Shown in pieces: positions 33,839-45,043 of a stretch of DNA of 64,000 nucleotides. Within the stretch, counting starts at the first letter, position 1, and the number at the start of each line of letters is the position of its first letter. This DNA comes from Boswellia sacra (taxonomy: Eukaryota; Streptophyta; Magnoliopsida; Sapindales; Burseraceae). The stretch spans positions 1,364,001-1,428,000 of the forward strand of contig SNVD02006942.1 of assembly GCA_013180625.2 (NCBI GenBank), read 5' to 3'. Position numbers and translations under genes: made by a program. Under the pieces are notes generated by a model. The model had not been told where the DNA came from and did no database searches. It saw only the letters and a list, made by a program, of their open reading frames with translations.

Positions 33839-34678
33839 GGAATCAGCAGCTTATTATATTAGACTCTGGTCTTTGCCAATTAATAACTACTTTGTTTGGA
33901 ACAGAATCAACTGCCGGCCAGTCAATAAACAAGTTGAGAAATTTAATAAACTAAGCATTTTGGATCTTTTCTACTTTGTTATTTTCCAATCATGAACATT
34001 CTAGCACTAACAGAATCCTCTTTAATGGATCTTTTGAGAGTAAGTATGTCAGAAGTAGTTGCACTTCTTTACTGCAACTTGAAGTCAAAGCAACTATTCT
34101 GCCTCCTCTCTGTCTTATTGTCTCATCAAATTGCAGAGCAGATCTGTGATGTGTTTCTAAATCATGCAAGCATATCGTGGTCTACAGTACTCTTGGAATG
34201 TAAAGGTAAAATTTGGACCCAAATTGCCGCTAATATATTTGTAGAACTCCAACAACATTTTCCTTTTGTGCGATAAAAAAATGTAAGTTAGCACGACATC
34301 TAACGACTGGTGATGGCAATGTGACAGATCTAAGTTCAAGTTTGGATAGGATCCAATGATACCCAAAACCAGCCCAGGAAAGAAATTGAGACGCAAATCC
34401 TGTAGCACTCACCTGTTTCCAAGGTTAAGTGGCGTCTGATTCTAAATCTATCTCAATATTAAAACAATATGAAATACCTACCCTGCTTTTGCTAACCTTC
34501 TAGCAGAAATTTTGATTTTTGGGATAGATAACAACTTTGTGCTAACCATAATAAAATATTATAACAAGGAAGCCTAGCCTAGCCTGAAGCTATTATAAAA
34601 ACAATGAAAGGGTGTGGTGTGGACTTCATCTGTCTGAGGGAATTTGAAGTCCCATTTGTCCTGCGCACCCTCAGGCTC
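33839..34678. other. upstream region of the LYK gene, no gene seen
   Basis: A 94-codon plus-strand frame (33992-34276) has no recognisable domain and overlaps likely promoter DNA. Nothing else is supported. Confidence 0.4.
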
Positions 34679-35289
34679 TAGGGATGGCAATTTGACCCGG
34701 TCGGGGCTAGGGATCTAAAAAATCCGAACGTCCGGGACCGGGTAATAACCCGAAAAATCGGAGAATTTGGCCAGGGCCGGGGGATGCAATTGAAGTTTTG
34801 AAATTATGTTATGTAAAAATATTTTTAAGTCTTATTAGTCTTTAATTCTCACTTTGACCGTTTATTTAAATTTAAGCCCAAGCTCAGCCCAAATCTTGCT
34901 AAGATTTTTTAGTTTAATACCCATTAGATGCGCCAAGTCCAGCCTATCTCCAAGGAAAGTGTGTTAAAATATGCCAGCCATGTCCAAGGAAATTGTGTTA
35001 AAAATTTTTAACAACTCCTAGGGTTCGAACCCTTCACCCAATATAGATGGAAATAGCGCGCTACCATTGGGTTGCAGACCATTTCGCATATAACTTCGCT
35101 GCCACATATATATATCACATAAAAAAGCATAAGAATTAAAAAAAAATGCAACTGTTATTGGAAAACCTGGCCCCGCCCAGGTACCCCTGACTTGGCCCAG
35201 AAAAAAAATTTCGGGAAAATTTTCAGGGCCGGGGTGTCCAATTGAGGGCCAGGGACCGCTGGCCTCGGCCCCGAGTTTTGCGATCGCTA
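34679..35289. mobile_element. non-autonomous hAT element 1
   Basis: Ends TAGGGATGGCAATTT and AGTTTTGCGATCGCTA form an imperfect inverted repeat (TAG-SGATSGCAA). It is flanked by AGGCTCTA (34673-34680) and AGGCTTTA (35289-35296), an imperfect 8-bp duplication overlapping the end bases. Both ends are rich in GGCC/CCCGG. There is no transposase. It contains a tRNA-like module on the minus strand (35015-35078). Confidence 0.7.
35015..35078 (-). other. tRNA-like Pol III module inside hAT element 1
   Basis: The minus strand gives an A-box region CAACCCAATGGTAGCGCG and, about 30 bp on, a B-box GGGTTCGAACCC. The intervening anticodon stem does not form a good tRNA, so this looks like a SINE head or decayed tRNA-derived sequence and not a working tRNA gene. 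Confidence 0.5.
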
Positions 35290-35296
35290 GGCTTTA

Positions 35297-36206
35297 GGGC
35301 ATTCTAGGCATGATGAGCTACGCGGTAGATTAATTGTTTCTAATCTAAGCAACAAACATTTTTGAAGGAATAACAAAAAATGGGAAATCTGCTGCTAGCA
35401 CAACCTAGCATAACATAAAAGTAGAGAATATAATCCTCGAGATTTGCTCAAAACTAGCTCCAAAATCTTTTGTTAAATGAATTTTAATATTGATATGTAA
35501 GTAAGTATTATTTCATTGTTTTTTTAATTATTTATCTTAATCCTTCTATAAATACGATAAAGGAAGAAAACCACTATTTAAAGCGTGGTGAACCAATAGA
35601 CTAGAATGTGAACTCTTTGGAGATCTTTAATCCACCTCGTTGGAATGTGAACTTCTATTTTTTAAATCACCATCATGTTGGTGTGGAAAAACGTAGCCAT
35701 TTCTGGGCTATTCTAAAAGTTGCTTGGAATAACCCAGATGAGTTTTTGTTCATAAGATTAGATACTACTATTGATTCCAAATGAAATATTCGATAATCTT
35801 AGATTGATGATTGGACACAACAAATGAAATTAAGCTAAGAGGATGAAATTGCCCCATTGGTAATATTCATCGATTATTTATCAACAGGTCATTCCACACT
35901 ACATGTAGGGTCATAATATGCCAACAAATAAAAATTGTTAAATTTTATATAAAAGTTATAAATCATTATATAAAAGTTTTACCACTAGGCAGAAGTGATG
36001 AGGTCATACAATAGTAAAGATGTTAGGTTTAAAATAAAAATGAAGTTTGGATATACTATAGAGATTTGGCTAAATTTGGGCAAAAGGTTATGGTGATTGA
36101 AAGAGGGGTTTTTTAATTTAAGACATACCCTAAAAAACTTTGCAGAGCCCAAAAGCTTTCAAAATGTTTATAAGACCCCCTACTGTTAAAAACACATTTT
36201 TCACTA
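35297..36206. other. AT-rich intergenic DNA
   Basis: No coding motif, repeat array or terminal repeat was recognised. Confidence 0.4.
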
Positions 36207-36214
36207 GTTGTGAT

Positions 36215-36892
36215 TAGGGATGGCAAAATCCGGGTGCGAGTGCGGGTTTGGCATTTCCGCACCCGCACCGAATAAAAAAAATTCACCGGTCCCCGCAAAT
36301 TCCCAGATTTTTTTCGGGATTTTCCGGGTGCGGGTAATTCCGGGTTTTGGAATGTGACACCCGTACCTGGAAAAAATCCCCGGATTTTCCCCGCTTTTAT
36401 TTTTTTTAATTTTTCAGGCCTTGAAAATGAATAAATAATATAATATGGGTAAACATCTCATAAGCGTGGGGTTGGCAGCAATGGCAAAGCGCCCATACAT
36501 TTTGTGTTGTGACCCAGGTTTGAGTTGCGATGTTGCTGGAAATGTTAATTTTAATTAAATATACAAAAGAATTCATTAATTAAAATTATTTGCAAACATT
36601 AAGACAAAAAAAAACTGTGTGGCCTAGTGGTAAGCGGTCGAAATCCAAACCAAGGTCATGTGTTCGAGTCCTACGAACTTCATATTTTTCTTTGTAGAAT
36701 GATTGGGCTTTCCAGGTGCGGGCCAGGGACCGAGTTTTCTTAGCAATACTGCCCCCGCACCGCACCCGGGCCTGGGTGCACTTAGCAATCCCACACCCGG
36801 GCTTGATCACCGGAATTTCGGGGTTTTCCCCAGCCGGGCCGTGCGGGTAAAATCTGGGCACCCAGCCCGATCAGGGAAAATTGCGATCTCTA
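36215..36892. mobile_element. non-autonomous hAT element 2, TSD GTTGTGAT
   Basis: Begins TAGGGATGGCAAAATCC and ends GGAAAATTGCGATCTCTA; the inverted ends match as TAGRGATSGCAAWWTTCC. Perfect 8-bp copies of GTTGTGAT flank it (36207-36214 and 36893-36900), as expected for hAT transposons. The interior has GC-rich subterminal blocks (CCGCACCCG) and two tRNA-like modules, and no transposase. Confidence 0.9.
36471..36671 (+). other. two tRNA-like Pol III modules inside hAT element 2
   Basis: The first (36471-36527) has an A-box-like GTTGGCAGCAATGGCAAAGCG and a B-box-like CCAGGTTTGAGTT. The second (36618-36671) has GTGGCCTAGTGGTAAGCGG and GTGTTCGAGTCC, good matches to tRNA A and B boxes about 30 bp apart. 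Neither folds into a complete tRNA by eye. They look like SINE-type heads. Confidence 0.5.
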
Positions 36893-36900
36893 GTTGTGAT

Positions 36901-37750
36901 AACATCGAGAAATGGGAAGAGAGAGCTTGAAAAGGAATAAGAGCTTTTGAAAAGAAAGCAAACAAGCAACTGAAACCTTTTTTTCATTTATTTTTAACAA
37001 AAATAGTACAGGTGTGATGAAAGAGCAAATAGAAACTGATTTTTTTTTATTATAGAACAAAAACATTAGAGACTAATAGAAATGGAAAAAGAAAATCTTT
37101 TAGATGACTTTTCTTCTTCTTATTCATTTTCGCTTCTATAATAATCGGGCTAATCACACAGAAGCTCTTGATTTTGGCTTAATTTCGTGAATATTCATTG
37201 TTTACCTTTTTTCATCACTGCTTACTTCTAACATTTTCGAAATTCATCATGCACACTCCTTTTGTTGGTTTTATCATTAAATACTTGTAAATAAGTTAAA
37301 TGTGAATGGTATAATAGTCATTTAATATAATATAAACTAAACTAAACTAAAATCTGTAAGACCTAGGATTTGAACTCGGGACCAATACTTCAAAACTCTT
37401 GTGTACACTCTACTAGCAAGCCAAAGACAAAACTTGAGAGTAAATGAACAAAAAGTATATTTAAACATATTTAAACTAAATATGAAGCTTAACAACCCAG
37501 ACACTATGCTTTTGTCCTCTTCTCCTTCTGTTATTGCACTTCGTTTTTTTATTCTATATTTAATTTTGTCTAAAATAACAATAATTTCATTAAAAAAATC
37601 AATTTCATTATATTCTTCCACTACATCTCCTCTACGACACTTCCCTCTTTCTTCATCAAATTGCCGCCCCACCATCGTCACAACCCCCAGAACCATCCCA
37701 CAACTCTATAAACTTCCGTCGGCCTAGCTCTCTTAAACCAAACCCCCTCT
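36901..37750. other. spacer with one more tRNA-like module (minus strand)
   Basis: On the minus strand 37422-37364 there is GGCTTGCTAGTAGAGTGTACAC followed by CCCGAGTTCAAATCC, again A and B boxes of tRNA type. The rest has no recognised feature. Confidence 0.4.
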
Positions 37751-37754
37751 CCTC

Positions 37755-38003
37755 TTGCTTCGTGGCCCCACTTCCTTCTCTCACCCTCCTGCAACTTTTC
37801 AAATGATCAAACTCATCATTTCCATTATATATTCCTCTTGCTTCGTGGCCCTACTTCCTTCTCTCACCCTTCTGCTTCGTGGCCCCACTTCCTTCTCTCA
37901 CCCTCCTGCAACTTTTCAAATAATCAACTCATCATTTCCATTATATGTTCCTCTTGCTTCGTGGCCCGATTTCCTTCTCTCACCCTCTTGCAACTTAATT
38001 TAA
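37755..38003 (+). repeat. tandem repeat around CTTGCTTCGTGGCCCCACTTCC
   Basis: The phrase GCTTCGTGGCCC(C/T/G)ACTTCCTTCTCTCACCCT occurs four times, with partly repeated spacers (CTGCAACTTTTCAAAT...CATTTCCATTATAT). The basic unit is near 83-90 bp with one shortened copy. An open frame through it is a by-product of the repeat. Confidence 0.85.
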
Positions 38004-38268
38004 TTTTTATATTCTTGATTTATATTTATTAATATTTAATATATATTAATTATTTCATTAGGACTTTGTTTTCTTGATTTGGGTTGAATGAGATGATTTA
38101 TAGGTAGAAACGGAGGAGAAGAGAGTTTGCTTGAGAGGCAGAATATGGTGGAAAGAGAGGGACTGTCATTGGGTGGAAAAGGAACATGGGTGATGTTTAT
38201 TAGATGTTGTAAATATGATATTACATATAAATAAAAATGTTTTGTAAACAAAATTTTGAAGTTAATAG

Positions 38269-38325
38269 TTGGCACGATGGCAATTTAGAATACAACTTCA
38301 ATTATTAGGGTACGGGTTCGAATCC
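38269..38325 (+). other. tRNA-like Pol III module (SINE-like)
   Basis: TTGGCACGATGGCAATTTA resembles an A box and CGGGTTCGAATCC is a strong B box about 28 bp downstream. No complete cloverleaf is seen. Confidence 0.45.
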
Positions 38326-39017
38326 ACTTAAACATTTTTCCTCAATTATAAACTTAAATTAAGAGTATTTTAGTAATTACAATAAAATTGGATGGAAATG
38401 TGATGTCATTGACGATAAAAGTAACAGAAGGGGTGTGTATGATGAATTTTGAAAACGTCAGGGGAAGGCGATGATGAAAAAAGGTAAATAGTGAATATTG
38501 ACGAAATTAAGTTAAAACCAAGGGGGGGTCTGTGTGATTAGCCCAATAATAATTTCTAAAGGTATGCAAAAATTTTTAAAGACTTTTAAACTGCTCTGTT
38601 ATTATATTAAGTTTATTACTTTTTTACAAAACTTAAATTTGTAAATATAAATTTAATATTAATACTTTAAACCCTCAAATAGATATGATGTTTTACAATA
38701 TAGATTCATAAATTCCTAATGAAGTTATTAAGAAGAATTAAGAGATGAAGGAAATAAAGAAGGATTGTGAAAAGAAGTAGAAGATGAGTTAAGATGAAGA
38801 AAAAGAAGTAGTTAGAGAGAGAAAAAAAAGAAATTCCTGTAGGAGAATACTATCTATGCGTATTTTTATTAGCAAAGAACACATTTTTTATTTTCCAAGA
38901 TACACAATTTTTTATTTTCCGAGATACACAATTTAACTAATATTTCGGGAAGCAGTAGAATAGTCAAAGCCTAGATAATATCTCAGTTGGCTTGATGACA
39001 TATAAATCCTCTAATTC
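38326..39017. other. AT-rich spacer downstream of the BAHD pseudogene
   Basis: No gene or terminal repeat is recognised. It would include the 3' flank of the minus-strand acyltransferase. Confidence 0.4.
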
Positions 39018-39429
39018 TCATTGAGTCATTCTCTTCAACTCTTCTTGAAACCTCTCCATACCTGATTTCGGCAAGCAAAAATGCACCAGAACCCCATCCT
39101 CTCCATCTCTACTTTTGCATTTCAGATGGAAACTGATGTTTAAGATAGCCCCAAATGTTCCACCATACACAGGCTCACCCCACCCAAAATCAAATGCCAC
39201 AACCCATGTTTTGGTTATATCAAAAACAATGAAGTTTTCCATCGTTGTAAACTTGGGTCGTCCGTTGGTCACCATAAGATCTGCTATAGACCTTATATAT
39301 TCTCCACTCATTTGAGCCTTTGCTTTCCTCACTAACTCCACTGCATATCCCAAAGGCCTTTTGCACAAAAGCTCAGCCTTTGAACACGCAACTGGGACTG
39401 CAAAGGCGTTGCCATAGTACCCCTTTGGA

Positions 39430-40220
39430 CAGTGTCGGCTCAACCATAAGGCAAGTGAGGCAGTCGCCTTAGGCCTCAAATTTTAGTAAGGCCCCATATA
39501 TTAATCTAGTTACATAGACTTCCTATCTTTAAATTCAATAAGGCCCCAAAAGTCAGTTTAGTTATATTAAGACCCTGTATTTTCAAATTTAATAAGATAT
39601 GTTAATGTTATTTTACGCCCCTAATTTTTGTAATCTCAAGAATAATTAAAAAATATTTGTTAATTTTTTATTAAAGATTTCGACAATTAAGTTTCTTTTT
39701 AAATACCATATCTTTCTAAAATAAAAGTTTAATGAAAGAGTAGCGAGATACTTCCCAAAAATTATCTCAAAATTATACATCTCAAATGATATGATATATT
39801 TTAACACTAACATATTATTCATTACATTATCAACCCATCCACTTGACAATCATAAGTGAACCTTAAATATCTTTCTTTTCTATAATAAATAGAATTGAGT
39901 AATAATATTCTTACAAACAATTTGTGCAAACTAACTCTTACAAAATGATGTGTCATGATTTGATTAATTGAGTGAATACCAAATTTTAATTCTATTAACT
40001 AACATGGATGATGTAGTAATTATTCAATAATGTCATATAGGTTTGTATACATGAGTTTGTATAGATAATTTGTAAGAGTATGAGCACTCAATAAAATTAA
40101 ATAGACTTAGTTTTTTAGTTCCAAAATTATAAAATACATTTTCAAATTTTTAAAGACTTCTTAATTGTATTTAACATGTACTATTAAAGAATTCAATGTC
40201 ATTATATAAATTAAAACCTT

Positions 40221-40282
<62 letters not shown>

Positions 40283-40691
40283 TGTATGTATGTATGTATG
40301 TATGTATGTATGTATGTATAATTCTATAATTCCATTCTTTTTATACTTTTATTGATGTTATTTTATTTATTGTTTATTCATTACATATCAATGTGTACGT
40401 AATTAATTTTTAATTTTAGATATATACATTAGAAAATATGAATCTGCAAAACTTAAGAAAATTAGAAAAATTCTTCAATCCCAACATTTTTTTATAATTT
40501 TTTAAAAAATATAAATATATAAATGAATTTTAGTAATTGACCAAATAATACTAACAAAACCAATGAATTATCAAATTATTAAATACCAAATTTGAAATCA
40601 TAATAAAATTCTATTTTTATTTTTATATTAAATATGAAAAACCCATTTTACAATTTCGCCTTAGGCCCTGAAAATCATTAAGCCGGCATTG
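39430..40691. mobile_element. hAT-type element in the BAHD exon, TSD CCTTTGGA
   Basis: The ends CAGTGTCGGCTCAA and TTAAGCCGGCATTG are inverted repeats with a few changes (CARTGYCGGCTYAA). Perfect 8-bp CCTTTGGA copies flank it (39422-39429 and 40692-40699). The acyltransferase reading resumes after one copy is removed. AT-rich interior without transposase, holding a TA/TGTA microsatellite. Just inside the ends are GCCTTAGGCCT and CGCCTTAGGCCC in opposite arms. Confidence 0.93.
40227..40319. repeat. (TA)n then (TATG)n compound microsatellite
   Basis: About 14 TA units turn into about 16 TATG units without interruption. Confidence 0.95.
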
Positions 40692-41749
40692 CCTTTGGAA
40701 GATCAAACTTATAACGCTTACTAATTCGCACATTATTTACACGAGAAACGAACAATCTGGTCAAGCTCAAGTTAAAGTGCCGCAGTTTAACATTTCCATA
40801 CAGAAGGTATGACCAACTCAAATGTTGAACAGTCTATAAGATGTGGGAGAAGCCGGTTGTGCAGTGATGATATCTCTTAAGGGCCAAAGTAGAATGATTT
40901 GTGGTCTAAATCATCAGGGTTTGTGAATCCCAGAGTGCCTTTGGTGTCATCTACTTGTTCATATTCATTGTGGATACATGTTATGTGCGGGGGATGTCTA
41001 GCATTCAAGACCTCTCGTTGCCAAACTGGCATTATGGATGGTGTTTGTGCACCTTGGACCATCTTCGCCATTGTTTTCAGGAACTGCATGAGACCAAGTC
41101 ACCTATATGAAAAAAAAAATTAATTAAGCATGATGATGATAAATTGAGCAAATTCTAAAATTTTTTTAACATAAATAGAAATATTTTTGGGATTTCATAA
41201 AAATGAAATCATTGAGTGAGATCAAGAAAGTGATGGCATACAAATTTATTAATAAATTAAAGTTTTCTCCTAACTATTAAACTTGTTTTAGATAAAATAA
41301 CATGCCCGGATGAACAACAGTGGGCAACCAACGATGCCATCAGAGCCTGGCACATTGTATAGAAGCTCATCCAAGCATGGAAATGGTGGCCGTATAACTT
41401 TGCTAAGCTCATCAATTGTGAAATTAGCTTCAGCCTCAATAAACAAGACCCCTTCACCAACGCATTCCACGAGAAGCTTTCTATTTAGGTCTTCACTGAG
41501 CCTTCCAGCTAAAGGGTAGTAAAACCCAAGTGCTTTACTCAATGCTTTTCTGATAACCTTAACAGGGTCCTTCCCAGCTGCTGCTTTCGTTGGACTATTA
41601 TTCCTGTAGAAGAATATCAGTGGCGTTTGAAACCTGACGCCTTCTTGGTCATCTATATCTGAAAGTTGCTTTACTTCAAGTGGTGTTGCTGTGGCTAGAA
41701 CGATCAACTCTGGGGCTTTCCATTTTACTGAGAAGACTTGAGATGCCAT

Positions 41750-42519
41750 TCTCTTAATTGTCTGACAATTTAAGTCAAAACTTCATTACCATAATTTGAA
41801 AAGTGAAGCAACTGTGAATCGATAGTTACCAATTGTAAATGCTACATTGAATCCACTGAGGCCACGTAAAATTGCATTTAGCATGTGAAGAGAAATTATC
41901 TTATATCTAGACGTTCATGAAAATTCGAGTGATTTCCCCCAGAAATAATTTTAAAGGTCAAATCAACGTGTGGACCAATGAAGTGTAAGCCGCAGATCCA
42001 GTGTCACAAATTATTATAGTGGACCAATACGTAATGCATGTTGAAGCATTTCAACACGTAACGCAAGTTGCTACAATTTACGAAGCAGTAAAAATTTAAC
42101 GACACGTAAGAAACGTTGCAAAACTCTTGTATTGTTAAACTCTTTTTTTTTATAATGTGCAAAATATAGGGAAATACACTTTTTTTCATATATATTTATA
42201 ATACACTTTTTTTTATTTTGGAATACCTGTGTTTTAATGATACACAATTACTATATAAATAATATCACTAAAACTCAATACATAAATATAGGGAAATTCT
42301 ATGATACTAGAAAAAAAAAATCTTAGCATTAATAATGGGATAAAAATAGACCGTTTGGTTAAATCAATGGTCTACATTAATTAAAATAAAATAAAGAAAT
42401 TTAAAAGTTTACCAGTAAAACCACTGATTAAATATGTATTTTGTGATTTGAAAACATCGCTTTTAAATAATTTAAAATTATGGTTACCAGTTCAAATAAA
42501 AATCTACAAATTACATTAA
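41750..42519. other. 5' flank of the BAHD pseudogene, AT-rich
   Basis: No gene seen. The palindromic-looking ATGTGTAAAATTT-type texture has no defined repeat boundaries. Confidence 0.35.
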
Positions 42520-42920
42520 ATAGAAGTCCATCTTTGTATCCAACTATATATAATGATTTTGATTAAATTTATCTAATTTAAATGGAAGTTTGTATTTAGT
42601 GCATCTATGAATCCTTCAATAACAATAAGCATTTTTCTTGTTAATTACATTCAAAGGTCTATCTTTGTGTCCATCTATTAAACAATAATGTTAATTGAAT
42701 TTATGTAACTTAGACAGAAGTCTGTATTGAGTCCATCTAAAATTCTCTCAATAACATTATATATTTTTTAAAGTTCACATTAGATGGAAGTCCATCTTCT
42801 ATCCATCTATTAATCAATGATTTTGATTGAATTTATCTTATTTAGATGGAATTCCGTTTTGAGTCCATCAATGTGTCCGTTCATAATAAAGGCTTTTTCT
42901 TGGAAGTTAGACTAAAATGG
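42520..42920. repeat. degenerate tandem repeats with the ATAGAAGTCCATCTTTGT motif
   Basis: Units of about 125 bp carry (A/T)(A/G)ATAGAAGTCCATCTTTG...ATTTTGATTAAATTTATCT and recur about three times. The core GATGGAAGTCCATC is itself near-palindromic. A related array lies at 46360-46702. Confidence 0.6.
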
Positions 42921-43226
42921 AAATCCATATATGCGTCTATCCAATTAAAAGTTAAATAAAAAATTAAAATTTCCCGCCATTTGAACCCATTGAAACATAA
43001 GACAAACTGAAAATGTGTTTCCCACCCATTGATCCTATGAAACTTTAATTTAAAATTTAATATCATTTCCCATCATTTAAACAATTGAAAACTTAAATTA
43101 ATTTTGAGAATTAGTTTCCTACCATTTGAATATATTAAATTAAAAAAACAAATTGAATTCCCACCCCTTGGTCCTAAGAAATCTTATATAATAATTAAGA
43201 ATGCATTTCTTAGCACTTAAACATAT

Positions 43227-45038
43227 TGATGAGGAATGGGGTTCCTCAAATTAAAAGAAAGGGAGAGAGATGTAGACAGAGGAAATAGGGGAAACAATAG
43301 AAGAAATTTAGGGAGAAAAATAGTGAAATTGAGGGAGAAGACAATCTTTTTACCAAAAGATAAAAAAACCAATAGCAACCACATCTGAAAATAACATAAC
43401 TAAATGTTCCTATTTATAGGACCTTAAAGTATAGTTTTACTTGGAAATAAAATCCCATTAGGAAATAGAATCATAATCCTAGTTTAACTAGAAAATACCA
43501 AAATTAAATCCTAAATAAAATAGTAAACTATTAATTAGAAAAATAACTCAAATTAGAATTACTCCCAATTTAGGAAGTCAAAATCCCTAAAATAGTCAAA
43601 ATTCCTAATTAATTAAAATCCCTAAAATATAATTGAAATCCCTAATCTATTCCTAATATGTCCTACATCAATTCTCCTCTGCTTGCAAGAACTCGACTCC
43701 TGGCGAGTTGTCAAGGAGGAAATTGCCAATACACAAGGAAACGTCACGTCTTGCCTTGCAGATCATTGGAAAGTCATCAATCTACATCTTCATTTCATGA
43801 CGATCCAATATTGGAAGCACACATGATAGAAAAATTATTGATGCTTTAGCGGCCTTCGATATTGGTAGAGAAACAATAATCACCATGGAAGACTTTACCG
43901 TTGACCTAATAGAAGACTTCATCGTTGACCCAATAATAGGAGTAGAAGAACCCAAATATGAATCACAATCTATGAAATCAATTTCTTGAATGATTTCATG
44001 AGATTATTCACACGTAGACTCCACATTATCATTAGAATTCATCATGTTCTCGATCTCAATATTACCTCTATATTCACGCTCATCCTCAAGATCAATCTCG
44101 CTTGTTTCATCATCTCCACTAAGATCATCACATTCATCCTTATGGTTCTTAGGAGTTGCACCCAAGATCCCTTGAGTCCTATATTTGCTACATGACTCCA
44201 AATTAGAGTCTTCTTTTGTGAGAACGGAAGCTTATAAGACTTTTAAAGCTGCTAATATTTCTGTCATTCTATTTTCCACTTTATTTTTTAAAGCATATAT
44301 CCTAATGTTTGTCCTATTTTCTAAGGCTTGTATCATTAAGAATATTGAAGTTTGTAATGAAGGACACATTGTAGATATCGACAAGAAGAGTATGATGGTG
44401 GTCGCAGTGAACAGTAGCCGATAACATAACTCTGGTGAATAGTGACTATATTTTTTTTTTTAATTGTTGGGATGATGGAAGATGAAATTGAGGTAAAGTT
44501 AATGATGGTGGGAGGTTTAGGGTTTATAAGTTGAGCAAAAAAATTAAAGGATAAATAGTATAAGAGGAGATCAAAACCACGCTCTGATACCAATTGATGA
44601 GGAATGAGATTCCTCAAATTAAAAGAAAGGGAGGGAGATGTAGATAGAGGAAGGGGGGGAAACAATATAACAAATTTAGGGAGAAAAAGAGTAAAATTGA
44701 GGGAGAAGACAATCTTTTTACTAAAAGATCAAAAAACCAATAGCAACCAAATCTGAAAATAACATAACTAAAGATTCCTATTTATAGGACCTTAAAGTAT
44801 AGTTCTACTAGAAAATAAAATCCCATTAGGAAATAGAATCATAATCCTAGTTTAACTAGAAAATACCAAAATTAAATCCTAAATAAAATAGTAAACTATT
44901 AATTAGGAAAATAACTCAAATTAGGATTACTCCCAATTTAGGAAGTCGAAATCCCTAATAATAGTCAAAATCCCTAATTAATTAAAATCCCTAAAATATA
45001 ATTGAAATCCTAATTTATTCCTAATACGTCCTACATCA
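43227..45038 (-). mobile_element. compact non-autonomous LTR element (1812 bp), TSD CATAT
   Basis: Two 444-bp LTRs (43227-43670 and 44595-45038) run TGATGAGGAAT...CCTACATCA on the plus strand. Perfect CATAT copies flank the element (43222-43226 and 45039-45043). In minus orientation the primer site TGGTATCAGAGC lies three bases inside the right LTR (5' LTR), and a purine tract GCAGAGGAGAAT precedes the left LTR. The 924-bp interior has no pol. A 65-codon acidic frame (44201-44004, D-E-C-D-D-L-S-G-D-D-E) could be a gag scrap. The LTRs differ by roughly 5%. It resembles a TRIM/LARD-type parasite of a gypsy or copia family. Confidence 0.93.
44580..44591 (-). other. tRNA-iMet primer binding site of the compact LTR element
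   Basis: The minus strand reads TGGTATCAGAGC, an exact match to the plant initiator-Met primer site, close to the LTR end. Confidence 0.9.
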
Positions 45039-45043
45039 CATAT

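Larger units (their letters stand above)
39018..41749 (-). pseudogene. BAHD acyltransferase (benzyl-alcohol benzoyltransferase-like), broken
   Basis: Exon 1 (41749 to about 41300) reads A-P-E-L-I-V-L-A...[13 protein letters not shown] and F-Y-Y-P-L-A-G-R-L, typical of the alcohol acyltransferase group. After a 0.2-kb intron, exon 2 starts near 41102 with V-T and jumps to L-G-L-M-Q-F-L-K-T-M. The stretch that should carry the catalytic H-x-x-x-D motif (about 20 residues) is deleted. Exon 2 has a TAA at 40877, further stops to about 40700, then a 1.26-kb hAT insertion. It resumes at 39429 with P-K-G-Y-Y-G-N-A-F-A-V-P, includes the D-F-G-W-G motif, and ends at 39018. Active BAHD enzymes move acyl groups from CoA to alcohols; this one is dead. 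Confidence 0.92.

Noticed and set aside
33992..34276. 94-codon plus-strand frame upstream of LYK
   Set aside because: No motif and no homologue recalled; likely chance in promoter DNA.
36618..36671. tRNA gene call
   Set aside because: A and B boxes are good but no full cloverleaf with acceptor-stem pairing can be made by eye, and it lies inside a transposon. Kept as a tRNA-like module only.
37755..38003. 82-codon open frame with repeated L-R-G-P-T-S-F-S-H
   Set aside because: It is a translation of a DNA tandem repeat, with no sign of selection on the protein.
44004..44201. acidic 65-codon frame as a real gene
   Set aside because: It lies within the interior of a non-autonomous LTR element; it may be gag debris but has no zinc knuckle or capsid motif.
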